A DNA stretch of 64,000 bases from the NCBI RefSeq assembly GCF_001975825.1, contig NZ_MTKN01000013.1, forward strand, positions 1 through 64,000, read 5' to 3'. Each line of letters starts with the position of its first letter. Position 1 is the stretch's first letter. The stretch comes from [Flexibacter] sp. ATCC 35208 (GTDB taxonomy: Bacteria; Bacteroidota; Bacteroidia; Chitinophagales; Chitinophagaceae). The notes beneath the pieces were generated by a model that made no database searches, was not told the origin of the DNA, and was given only the letters and a program-made list of their open reading frames with translations. Made by a program: the position numbers and the translations under genes. This document shows, in pieces, positions 38,701 through 46,076 of the stretch.

Positions 38701-40155
38701 AATGGCCAGTATAACAGCAATAAGGTCTGCACTTCTGGATGCACATAATGCAATGATATCTCCGGGCTGAATACCTTTCTCTGCTATCAGGCATTTAGCC
38801 AGCATATCCGATTGCTCCTGTAAGGAGGCATAAGTATAACTTTGATGATCATCTATAACCGCTGTCTTAGCTGCATACTTATGACAGGCGGTATTAAACA
38901 TCCCGAGGATATCCTTTTGTGTGGGATCCGGCTTTACCGGAGTAACAGAGAATGTTTCTGTGAGCTGGTTTACATCCGTGAGATTGTCCGGGAGAGCTGT
39001 TCCCTTTTCAAATAACTTTTGCAACACAACGTCCAGTTGTTCCACATCAGACTTTTTAAAACAGGCCGTGTTATAATTCCACCTGGTTGTGATGCCGGTA
39101 TGATCTTCCAGTACATCCAGCTGTAAAGCGGCACCGGGTTGCAATACCTGCCAGTCATTCAAACTAACGCCTTCCGGCATTTTCACATACTGGATAATAT
39201 AAGGAGTGGTATTAATAAGGTCATGACTGATATACTCAGCTACAGATTGAAGTTCTGACAGTAGCTTACCGGTTAAAGTCCTGAGTTGATGGAAGGAACA
39301 TGTTTCGTCAAAAGTAAGCTGTAAAGGCACTACCTGGTCAATTAATCCTACTGTCTGATCCAGTTCATCATATATACGTCCGGGTAAAACAATACCTGGC
39401 CGTACCACGTTTTTATTGGTAAAATGACTGAGGAGTATAGCAAAAATCGCATAACAATATTCCCTGGTTATAACAGAAGAGAGTGGAATGGTATGTCTGC
39501 AGGTGGTTTCATATTTCCCGGCAATAACAGGCGCAGTACGATGAAACAGGAAAGGGGTAAAATCAGTCTGTCCGGATAACTGCTTGTTACACCAGTCCTT
39601 TACAGCTTCAGGTACTTCTTTTAATGTATCGTGTTGCCAGCTTACATATTGCGAATATGCAACGACCGGAATGGCGGCTATGCGTCCGGAAAAGAGTTCC
39701 TGGATGGCCACGCAAAGCTTTCCCATACTATGAAAATCAACTATACCTGATGGAAATTGCAGATATGCATTCCAATATCCTGCTGTTGTATCAGGAGCAG
39801 CCATAAATACGCAACTCATTTCAGTCTCATGCGGATAGTTTCTGCAATGCAGCAGGAAATCGGTGGCATTACCGGGATGGCTTTCCACAGCGATATGATA
39901 GCCGGAAACATCATCCGGCATAATTCTCTGCAATGGGTATACAAGATTGGCCTGTTCTACAAACCTGGTCGAAAGCGCCTCATGCTGTTGAAAAAGGCAG
40001 GTAATCATTTTTTTCAGAACCGGAACATCCACCGGGATAGTCGCTTCAAACTTCCAGTTACAAAAAACGGGGAGTCTTTCTCCTCCTGTTTTGAATATCA
40101 CTTTCTGCTGTTCAGTAAGGGACAGGGTAATCGCGTCCAATAAAATACTTGTCAT
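32761..40155 (-). CDS. NRPS, C*-A(Asn)-T-C-A(aromatic)-T-C
   Basis: 2464 residues, the first NRPS after the beta-amino acyl module. Domains: condensation-like C* 1-400, with FPSGIVDF at the HHxxxDG position near 130 and GRIYDEL further on; A 410-900 (SGTTGKPKG near 563); T near 942 (GGQSI); C 985-1415 with HHIIADG near 1130; A 1440-1920 (SGTTGVPKG near 1600); T near 1973 (GGQSL); C 2015-2445 with HHLIGDA near 2155. First A code is D-L-T-K-I-G-E-V-G-K, asparagine; second is D-A-S-T-I-A-A-V-C-K, an aromatic code (Tyr or Phe). No epimerase follows either residue. The C-terminal C domain must deliver the chain to the C*-A-T-E protein. Starts 11 bases after the dioxygenase gene. Confidence 0.95.
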   Translation of the reverse strand: MTSILLDAITLSLTEQQKVIFKTGGERLPVFCNWKFEATIPVDVPVLKKMITCLFQQHEALSTRFVEQANLVYPLQRIMPDDVSGYHIAVESHPGNATDFLLHCRNYPHETEMSCVFMAAPDTTAGYWNAYLQFPSGIVDFHSMGKLCVAIQELFSGRIAAIPVVAYSQYVSWQHDTLKEVPEAVKDWCNKQLSGQTDFTPFLFHRTAPVIAGKYETTCRHTIPLSSVITREYCYAIFAILLSHFTNKNVVRPGIVLPGRIYDELDQTVGLIDQVVPLQLTFDETCSFHQLRTLTGKLLSELQSVAEYISHDLINTTPYIIQYVKMPEGVSLNDWQVLQPGAALQLDVLEDHTGITTRWNYNTACFKKSDVEQLDVVLQKLFEKGTALPDNLTDVNQLTETFSVTPVKPDPTQKDILGMFNTACHKYAAKTAVIDDHQSYTYASLQEQSDMLAKCLIAEKGIQPGDIIALCASRSADLIAVILAILKTGAAFLPVDMSQPDERIHAVLNDASPALILTALPGDRHIPGNTCTVNSLFNTTEINTTITLPQTQGTDLAYIIYTSGTTGKPKGCMISRENLSHYIHWCNNNYLKNNDYGNFPWFTPLSFDLTITTIFLPLVKGKRIVVFPETKQADVILQECFSGVNGVDSIKLTPSHISLLKNTDIKSTSIQLVITGGEQLLHSQVDLLFGLNEKINLYNEYGPTEATVGCIVKKIQPDDELITIGNPIAGMRAMILNNRQEPLMRGLMGELYLYGNGIAKGYLNNTTLTGEKFITLGNTLFYRTGDLVRRLPNGELIFLGRIDSQVKIRGYRIETEEILYHLTRIKGIVKAHILVEQQLNEPVLAAFYEATSVMDKQQLLKALSEKLPAYMIPQQFYQVKNMPLSVNGKTDEKQLRLHTLTIKEDTVTFEPPINETEEKIAAIWMEILQVNRIGRNDHFFTSGGQSIKASALVARLNKQFHTTFTLKDIFEYPVISQQAIQITNHIKSSPAEGPVVLPAQEMYELSGQQLRIWTEHHATPLSTAYNMPVAYRISGPFELTRLVAAFEKVITQFESLRTTFVDTGAGGIKQQIHPGSTLQYHYEELARDADIGKILEDHGQQYIALDVLPLYRVAVYKVAAEDWLLLINLHHIIADGLSEDILLNQLFAYYEAEHAVNVLKAPLQYKEYAAWQNKLNAEHRHSAAYWLRKFNTPVPASGIPAQGKTTRLQEDMADTYTVDFGKELTAGLLAFSNTHQHTLFTALLSIVDLLLYRYSGVKERVIAVPVDNRLDVIFEQQVGFFLNTILLKNTLDPAADALQLIDNWATELAEALQHKQYPYEWLARELVSRDQMQGQSLFHALVNFQEREHGNVIEKGGLRLEKMDYNYRTNAKVDLAFNFSLHNNNLYLAVDYNSSLYSGEFIHRMTRHCMELTRQLILDAQLPAGKIPMLDDAEQQQLFAYASGPCKALLPEMTIISAFREQSLTHAGRIAVVSPSGSTTYEMLGKKVGIISELLTEWGVEPEQVVPVLAAGNELTIVTMLAIMQCGAVYLPIDAKHPEPRINSILKQAGGNLVLNTSGMPFLLAGIDIRVPGTNRPLYNYDAPVVINQESPAYMIFTSGTTGVPKGLTITHGGFMNMIAAQTEGFGIRETDRCGWLSSPGFDASLSEIFMALLSGAALHIPEPGLMHNQHLFIDWLTEHAVTVATITPAYLQALPSALPSALRVLISAGETLPVKTGQALADRHTLFNAYGPSENAVCTTFTKINPSDTVMSIGTPIVNVKVRVVDTDGMMVPVGVPGELHISGPGLAKGYYNNDRETGKHFYEEDHQHWYRTGDWVQWLPGGLLEFIGRRDQQIKINGNRMETEEVTRCLLELPAVKDAVVVYHTFETAQHPVLLAYVVLQEEYADYTTDALMFACRTVLPSYMVPAFFVPVEHIPLNINGKKDITGLPSPFLHIPDHETVAVTGAEILLCELYRELLGITVADRLTNFFAAGGQSLMAIKLISAIYRQEKKRITLGDLYRYPVVHELASLLDTKEKDIDLQEERRDRWVSATPIQQHIWADMELQGGLKYLMTGAFELKGPLDVSLWLKATTKVLEEQDALRYRFRLSGDGLLCKPFAIEVTQVQFQDHMDGQDKETFVKELSAIVIDPTLEPLCYCYLRKYGTGDYLFAFKLHHLIGDAWTIKILFTSILAYYHASTENGNIISYSNYADEISKVSPFVPDRKRLAGTGILKEITGKSGEGYFKHLFSEGVPESIRALAQLYEVSSFAVITGLQALSFMEAGESAALTVYTPLHGRFDPRWHHTAGVFMNVVAITIARQPGMRMGALLQEVQRQYTRFTNDTVAFTAQWIPSAAEEDIARGTMEIHIDDFSEQYDEQIKSLPDIAVLPFESSVNMVRKFSVELHFKTDYAALMAECLFDRQFFSESSIRRGINRLEQLLLAPVHDHSLTVAELMKDISSRENATVQASQSSSIKAFLTKR

Positions 40156-40166
40156 TGTATAAATAA

Positions 40167-41186
40167 TTAGGCATGTTCCCCGAAAGGCTGCATCATTACT
40201 ACATTAATTTCTCTTGCTCCGGTGAATGAATTACGACCGTGTGCCACCAGCATATTATCCATTAGCAGGATATCCTGATTTACCCAGGGGAAATACACAC
40301 ATTCATCCCGGTAGGCTTCAAAAATGGCGGTAAGAAAAGCAGGTTCAATGGGAGACCCATCTCCATAATAAGTATTGAAGGGCAGCTCGTCCATACTAGC
40401 AAATGCTGTACGGATTTCAGGGGCCAGTGCCATGAAGTTGAAGAAATAGCCATGATTAAACCAGATCTCTTCACCTGTAACAGGATGATTACGGATAGCA
40501 GGCCTGCACCATTTTATTTCCAGGGCATCCTTTTCCAGCCATTTAAAATTCAGTCCGTATGTTTTACAGTGCTGCTCAACGACGGCTCTATCTTCTGTCT
40601 GATATACTTCCTGCCATGACAGGCCTACTCCTTTTTGTAACAAACGGCGGTATAAAATGCCTTTCTGTTTAAAACTGCTGATAAGTGCATCCGGCAGTCG
40701 CTTTAATACTTTTCTTACATCAGCAATAGGTGTTTCTCCTCTTTCCAATGGTTGTTTTGAACAGTAAAAGGCAATCTTCAGCGGCCATGTATGAGAGTAG
40801 GACAGTTCATTATGCATATTAATCACCTGATCTGCCGGGTGCTCTGTAGAAGTATATAAATTGCCGCTGATTTCAGTACGGGGAGAAGATCGGTCTTTAT
40901 ACGACATCAGCTCTTCCCCGAATGCTTTCATCACTTCCTGGAAGGCATCTCTGTCCGGCACATCAAATCCTCTAAAAAGAATGGCGCCATATTTTTTTAA
41001 ATCTGCCTCGATATCTGCCAGGTGATCTCCTATCCATGAACCCAGGGAGATACCATCTATAGCCGGCTTGTATACCATGGGGAAGTGACCAGGTAACATC
41101 GCTTCGCGCTGCAATATATCTTCCGGCAGATCAACGGTTTTAGGTTGTATATTTTTCAGGGAAAACTGGGGTCTGTTAAATTGCAT
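40167..41186 (-). CDS. SyrP-like Fe(II)/2-oxoglutarate dioxygenase
   Basis: A 339-residue TauD/TfdA-family enzyme, stand-alone, without the aldolase-like half seen in its paralogue at 20424-22256. Metal ligands are His125 and Glu127 in HNE and distal His316 in AHGRNSF; Arg325 is the likely 2-oxoglutarate-binding Arg. HNE rather than HxD is typical of the SyrP-type enzymes that hydroxylate the beta-carbon of Asp or similar residues bound to a carrier protein. It lies between the aminotransferase-PKS gene and the NRPS with an Asn module, 11 bases from each. Candidate substrates are Asn, Asp or the unassigned residue. Which carrier protein it visits cannot be told from sequence. Confidence 0.88.
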   Translation of the reverse strand: MQFNRPQFSLKNIQPKTVDLPEDILQREAMLPGHFPMVYKPAIDGISLGSWIGDHLADIEADLKKYGAILFRGFDVPDRDAFQEVMKAFGEELMSYKDRSSPRTEISGNLYTSTEHPADQVINMHNELSYSHTWPLKIAFYCSKQPLERGETPIADVRKVLKRLPDALISSFKQKGILYRRLLQKGVGLSWQEVYQTEDRAVVEQHCKTYGLNFKWLEKDALEIKWCRPAIRNHPVTGEEIWFNHGYFFNFMALAPEIRTAFASMDELPFNTYYGDGSPIEPAFLTAIFEAYRDECVYFPWVNQDILLMDNMLVAHGRNSFTGAREINVVMMQPFGEHA

Positions 41187-41197
41187 AACGAATATTA

Positions 41198-44100
41198 TTA
41201 GGGTATTTTGTTGGATAAAAGGCCGGTGATATTCTTTTTGCGGTGTGTCTGAAGGGCATTTGATTTTCTTTGCTGTTGCATTTCTCTGATGGATGCAATG
41301 AGTGCTCCAATTGCCTGATCCTGCTGGTCTATCAGTAATTCAAGCAGTTGTTGCCAGTCGCTGATCATTTCCTGTATCAGCAGATCAGGATATAGCGTAC
41401 TATCATACACCAGTTTCAGCATAATATCTTCATGCCCTTCATCAAAGCGGAACTCCATTGGATATTTTCTCGGATCTATGGAAAGGCTTCCCCCTAAAGG
41501 GCGAACAGTGAGATCATTAAATTTCCGGTCATTATGATGGCGTTTTAACCGGAAGTTCTGCAGTGAAATTTCCACTTCAAAGAATGGGAATGTACTGCTA
41601 CGGTCCCAGCATTCATTTTTCAACAGCTCAAAGGGATAATCCTGCTTTTCATACATCTCCAGCAGCAGGGTTTTAAGCCGGTTGAGAAAATCAACTGCGC
41701 TTTCCTCACTCCTGATATCAATACGTAATACCAGTATATTGAGGAAGTGGCCTATCAGCCTGTTCCATTTATTTTTACTTCTACCTGTAACAGGTGTTCC
41801 TGTAGTGAGATCTGTGGCGCCGGTATAACAATGTAATAACAATTGTGTAACGGCGGCTACTACAATAAATACACTCAGGTTCAGATCAGCCGCCAGTTGC
41901 TTAATTTGTGAATACATTACACCGCTTATTAAAAGCGTTTCTTCGCCTTTTCCCTGGCTACCGGTTACAGCCGGCATATTCATCGGGGCTATGTTACTTA
42001 CCTGGCGATGCCAGAAAGATTTCAGTTGTTCATTGGTGGCTGTATTTTGTTCTTCTTCTATATATTGACGGTATTGAATAGGCTGTGATGAATCTCTTTT
42101 ATTACCTGTTGTCAGTTCATTATAGGTATCGATCAGCTCATTGAACAAAATTTCCATTGACCAGCCATCGCAGATGATATGGTGGATGGTTACCGATACG
42201 ATATAACGGTCCTCTCCACGCCGGCATACAGAGACTCTCCATAATAATTCATTGGCAGTATTAAATGGCTGGCTGTTCAACTCAAATAATACTTTCTCTG
42301 CTGCTGATTCGTCTTCCGGTAAAAAGATCTCGCTGAGCATAATACGGGCATCTGTGCGCAGTTGCTGCCGGGGTATCCCATCTTCCTCATAAAAGGACAT
42401 GCGAAGAATTTCATGCTTCTGAAGCAGCAGGTTACATGCTTCCTCAAATTTTGCAGGAAGGAATGGACCTTCAATCAGCAGCGTTTCTGAAAGATTAAAT
42501 GCGGATGAATCAGGCTGTAATTTCCAGGCCCACCAGATATTCTGTTGTGCATAGGAAAGCCTTGTATTAACTACCGGTACTTCTGTACGGATCAGTTGTG
42601 CGTCCAGTAACTCTTCAAAACTTTGCTTCACTGCATCAATAAAATAGCGGATATCTTCCTGGGTATGTGCAGTTGCTACATAACAGTTCCTCCCCTCCCA
42701 TATGTAAATATTCTTTGCCAGCAGTTTATAAAAAAGCAGTTCATAATTTCCTTTGAGAACAAACCGGAAAAGCGATCCGAAATGAACCATACTTACCGGA
42801 AGATCTTTCTCTTCAAAATACCTGTTTAATTCACTGCAGATCTGTGCTGTTTTTTCTTCCAGTGATATATAGATATCAGGATTTGCTTCCAGGTAATCCA
42901 GCACCTGCATTCCGGCTTCCATGGCCAGCGGATGATGGCAGAAGGTACCAGCCACAAATGTATTGGTCACTGCAGGGTAAGAAGGATCACCATACGACCA
43001 GTGACCACCATCGACTGCATCCATAAATCTCTTATTCCCGGCTACAATGCCCACCGGTATTCCACCTCCTATAATCTTTCCATAAGTGGTGAGGTCCGGA
43101 CGAACCTTTGTAAAAGCACGAATGCCATTGATAGCGAATCTGAATCCGGATATTACTTCATCAAAGATCAGGGCAATGTTATTGGCGGAAGTAATGCGCG
43201 ACAGTTTTTCAAGGTATGCAGCCGGAAAGAAATCCGGTCTTCTGCTCTGCACAGGTTCTACCAATACAGCGGCTATTTCGCCTGCCAATGTGATAATATG
43301 TTCCAGGTCCTGTTCATTACCATACCGCAGCACAATTACATCCTGGCTAACGGTGTTGCTTACGCCGGGTGCCAGAGGCTCGGCATAAATTCCTTTTCCA
43401 GGTCTGGCCAGGATGCCATCAAAAGTCCCGTGATAGGAACCGGAGAAAAGGACAATCTTATTTTTACCGGTAGCTGCCCTTGCCAAACGAAGTGCTACCA
43501 TTACGGCCTCTGTACCGGTGTTATAGAATGCCACACGGTCATTCCCCGTGATTGTACAGATCCTTTCTGCGAGCCGGCCTGCCTGGGGAGATAATGCTCC
43601 TAATATCAGCTGACGCTGTAATATATCCTGTAAGGCTTCATTCACAAAAGGAGGATTATAACCAAACAGGTGTACTCCAAATCCCATTGTAAAGTCCAGG
43701 AAACGATTGCCATTTACATCCCATATATGTGCGCCGGCGCCTTTTTCTGCCACCAGTTGATACACCATATCCTTCCACTTCGGTTTGAAGCCGGCAATAT
43801 TCCTGTTATTAGCAAAATAGCGGCGGAAGTGTTGTGTTATCTCACGGGATCCTCCGCTTTTCTCCACAACCTCATTCACCAGTGCCACCAGTGCCTCATC
43901 CTGTTCATTCAGTTTCTGATCTGTACTAACTTCCGGTTGTTTATATGGAACATAGGCATTATCATCAGCACGTTCCTCCACATAAGCGTCTGCCGGCAAC
44001 GAAACCTGCAGGAATTCCTTTAGTTTGCCAGGTGTATTGACCCGGTCGTAGAATACTGCAATTTCAATATTGATATGTTTATCATCCAGGATCATTTCCC

Positions 44101-46075
44101 GCATGTGCATCAACATGATAGAATCAAGACCAATACTGAAAAAATCATCTTCGTCGGTAAAGGCGTCTGTACTTAGTTCTGTAATCTCACGGATGATCCT
44201 GTTTACATACAATGACAATGATTCTGCCGAAGCATTTTTCACTTCAGCTGCAAGTGCCATAGTGGTTTCCTCCTGTTCCGGGTTAATAAATGCGCGGTAT
44301 AAAGCGGCATCAATCCAGTACATCTCATGATCAAACTGGTAAACCGGTATGGGTACTTTTGTGCCCTGTATTGAAAATGCACCCGGGGTGATTATTTTAG
44401 AATGCAGGTAAGTATGTGCTTCTTTCAACAATGTTGTTGTATCCACACCAGGGGCTACCAGCAGTCTCTCTGTAGTATTAAATGATTGCAGGAGTTGGAT
44501 AGCAGCCTGTTTATCAGTGGCAATAACTGCCAGTTTCTCTTCAAAATGATCCCGGCAATGTAATGCGGTAAATGCAATATCCGTGATTGCATATGTTGTA
44601 TCCTTCAGGTAAAGCACATATGTTTCTACCAGTTTTTTTAAGGATCTTACAGATTTTGCAGACAGCATTAACAGGGTTGCCTCATCGGTTTGTTTTCCCT
44701 GATTTGCTTTGTGTGCTGATTGCAATACCATATGCACATTTGTTCCGCTAAAACCAAAAGCACTCACGGCAGCAAATCCGGATGCACCGGCAGGTAGATC
44801 CGTAAGGGTAGTAACTACTTTTACCTGGTCGTTCCAGCTGATAGCGGGATTGGGTGAATTATAGTGCAGGCTGGCGGGTATTTTTCCATGATAAAGGCAT
44901 AAAGCTGTTTTTATCAGGGAAGCTACACCGGAAGCGGCTTCCAGATGTCCAATATTGGTTTTAACACTTCCTATATAAAGCGGATGATCTTGCCGCGATA
45001 TTTTGTTATATACGTGTTGAATGGCTTCCACCTCAATCGGGTCGCCCAGTTTGGTACCGGTACCATGTGCTTCCAGGTATAGTACTTCACTGGCAGAAAC
45101 ACCGGCCTGTTCGAGTGCTGTATGCAGCAATCTCTCCTGTGCCAGTCCGTTTGGTGCAGTCATCCCGTTACTGGCACCATCCTGGTTTAATGCAGATCCC
45201 CTGATGATGGAGAAAATATGGTCTCCATCTCTTACGGCATCTTCATATCGTTTCAGGATAACAATACCACATCCCTCACCGCGCCCATATCCATCAGCAC
45301 TTTCATCAAATGTTTTGCAACGGCCATCGGGAGATAATGCTCTTGTTTTAGAAAGACAAATATGCCCTAAGGGAGAAAGCTGCAGGTTGATGCCACCTGC
45401 AATCACAAGGTCTGTTTTGCCGGCCCGTAATTCCTGCATACCAAGATCTACAGCTACAAGAGAGGATGAGCAGGCCGTATCCACGACCATATTGGCTCCG
45501 GTTAGTCCTAACTGGTAAGCAATTCTTCCGCTGGCAGTAGCGGCAGCAGTACCTGTAACAGAATAAGGAGATATTCCTTTTCCGTAATTTTCTGTTGAAA
45601 AATATTTATAATGATCGTCGGACGCGGAGAGGTATACAGCTGTACCGGTGCCCATCAGGCTTCCCGGGCGGATATTTGCAGATTCCAGCGCCTGCCAGGT
45701 TGTTTCCAGCAATATTCTTTGCTGTGGAGACATATGTTTTGCCTCTGCAGGAGTAATTTTAAAAAAGGCAGCATCAAATCCTTTTACATCGGCTAAAAAA
45801 GTGCCACTGTTACAATAGGACTTACCCGGTGTATCAGGATTTTTATCATAAAACCAATTTTTATTCCAGCGATCTGCCGGTACTTCAATCACAGCATCCT
45901 GTTCATTACACAGATTATTCCAGAATGAGGCTATACTGTCCGCACCTGGAAAACGACAGGACATGCCAACTATAGCCACGGGACCATTTTCCTTTTTCTC
46001 CAGGGATTCAATTTTTGCTTCGGCCGTTCTAAGGCTTTTGTATAACTTCCTGACAAGGTCAATATTTTCCATCAT
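41198..46075 (-). CDS. KS-ACP-aminotransferase-C hybrid PKS/NRPS, beta-amino acyl forming
   Basis: 1625 residues, with the domain order of MycA/ItuA minus their acyl ligase. KS 25-450 with Cys in TACSSS near 200 and His in HGTGTKLGDP and NIGHLE; a linker with no acyltransferase; ACP near 648 (GLDSI); class III (glutamate-1-semialdehyde type) PLP aminotransferase 740-1165 with DEVISGF near 965 and the Lys in TYGKIIGGG near 1001; C 1180-1600 with HHIICDG near 1298. It should add a third malonate unit, leave the 3-keto group, convert it to a 3-amino group, and pass the acyl chain to the Asn on the next synthetase. No AT is present, so malonyl must come from elsewhere. One base separates it from the gene upstream. 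Confidence 0.95.
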   Translation of the reverse strand: MMENIDLVRKLYKSLRTAEAKIESLEKKENGPVAIVGMSCRFPGADSIASFWNNLCNEQDAVIEVPADRWNKNWFYDKNPDTPGKSYCNSGTFLADVKGFDAAFFKITPAEAKHMSPQQRILLETTWQALESANIRPGSLMGTGTAVYLSASDDHYKYFSTENYGKGISPYSVTGTAAATASGRIAYQLGLTGANMVVDTACSSSLVAVDLGMQELRAGKTDLVIAGGINLQLSPLGHICLSKTRALSPDGRCKTFDESADGYGRGEGCGIVILKRYEDAVRDGDHIFSIIRGSALNQDGASNGMTAPNGLAQERLLHTALEQAGVSASEVLYLEAHGTGTKLGDPIEVEAIQHVYNKISRQDHPLYIGSVKTNIGHLEAASGVASLIKTALCLYHGKIPASLHYNSPNPAISWNDQVKVVTTLTDLPAGASGFAAVSAFGFSGTNVHMVLQSAHKANQGKQTDEATLLMLSAKSVRSLKKLVETYVLYLKDTTYAITDIAFTALHCRDHFEEKLAVIATDKQAAIQLLQSFNTTERLLVAPGVDTTTLLKEAHTYLHSKIITPGAFSIQGTKVPIPVYQFDHEMYWIDAALYRAFINPEQEETTMALAAEVKNASAESLSLYVNRIIREITELSTDAFTDEDDFFSIGLDSIMLMHMREMILDDKHINIEIAVFYDRVNTPGKLKEFLQVSLPADAYVEERADDNAYVPYKQPEVSTDQKLNEQDEALVALVNEVVEKSGGSREITQHFRRYFANNRNIAGFKPKWKDMVYQLVAEKGAGAHIWDVNGNRFLDFTMGFGVHLFGYNPPFVNEALQDILQRQLILGALSPQAGRLAERICTITGNDRVAFYNTGTEAVMVALRLARAATGKNKIVLFSGSYHGTFDGILARPGKGIYAEPLAPGVSNTVSQDVIVLRYGNEQDLEHIITLAGEIAAVLVEPVQSRRPDFFPAAYLEKLSRITSANNIALIFDEVISGFRFAINGIRAFTKVRPDLTTYGKIIGGGIPVGIVAGNKRFMDAVDGGHWSYGDPSYPAVTNTFVAGTFCHHPLAMEAGMQVLDYLEANPDIYISLEEKTAQICSELNRYFEEKDLPVSMVHFGSLFRFVLKGNYELLFYKLLAKNIYIWEGRNCYVATAHTQEDIRYFIDAVKQSFEELLDAQLIRTEVPVVNTRLSYAQQNIWWAWKLQPDSSAFNLSETLLIEGPFLPAKFEEACNLLLQKHEILRMSFYEEDGIPRQQLRTDARIMLSEIFLPEDESAAEKVLFELNSQPFNTANELLWRVSVCRRGEDRYIVSVTIHHIICDGWSMEILFNELIDTYNELTTGNKRDSSQPIQYRQYIEEEQNTATNEQLKSFWHRQVSNIAPMNMPAVTGSQGKGEETLLISGVMYSQIKQLAADLNLSVFIVVAAVTQLLLHCYTGATDLTTGTPVTGRSKNKWNRLIGHFLNILVLRIDIRSEESAVDFLNRLKTLLLEMYEKQDYPFELLKNECWDRSSTFPFFEVEISLQNFRLKRHHNDRKFNDLTVRPLGGSLSIDPRKYPMEFRFDEGHEDIMLKLVYDSTLYPDLLIQEMISDWQQLLELLIDQQDQAIGALIASIREMQQQRKSNALQTHRKKNITGLLSNKIP

Positions 46076-46076
46076 C

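Noticed and set aside
42932..43594. Plus-strand frame of 220 codons
   Set aside because: Antisense shadow of the aminotransferase domain, whose motifs lie on the minus strand.
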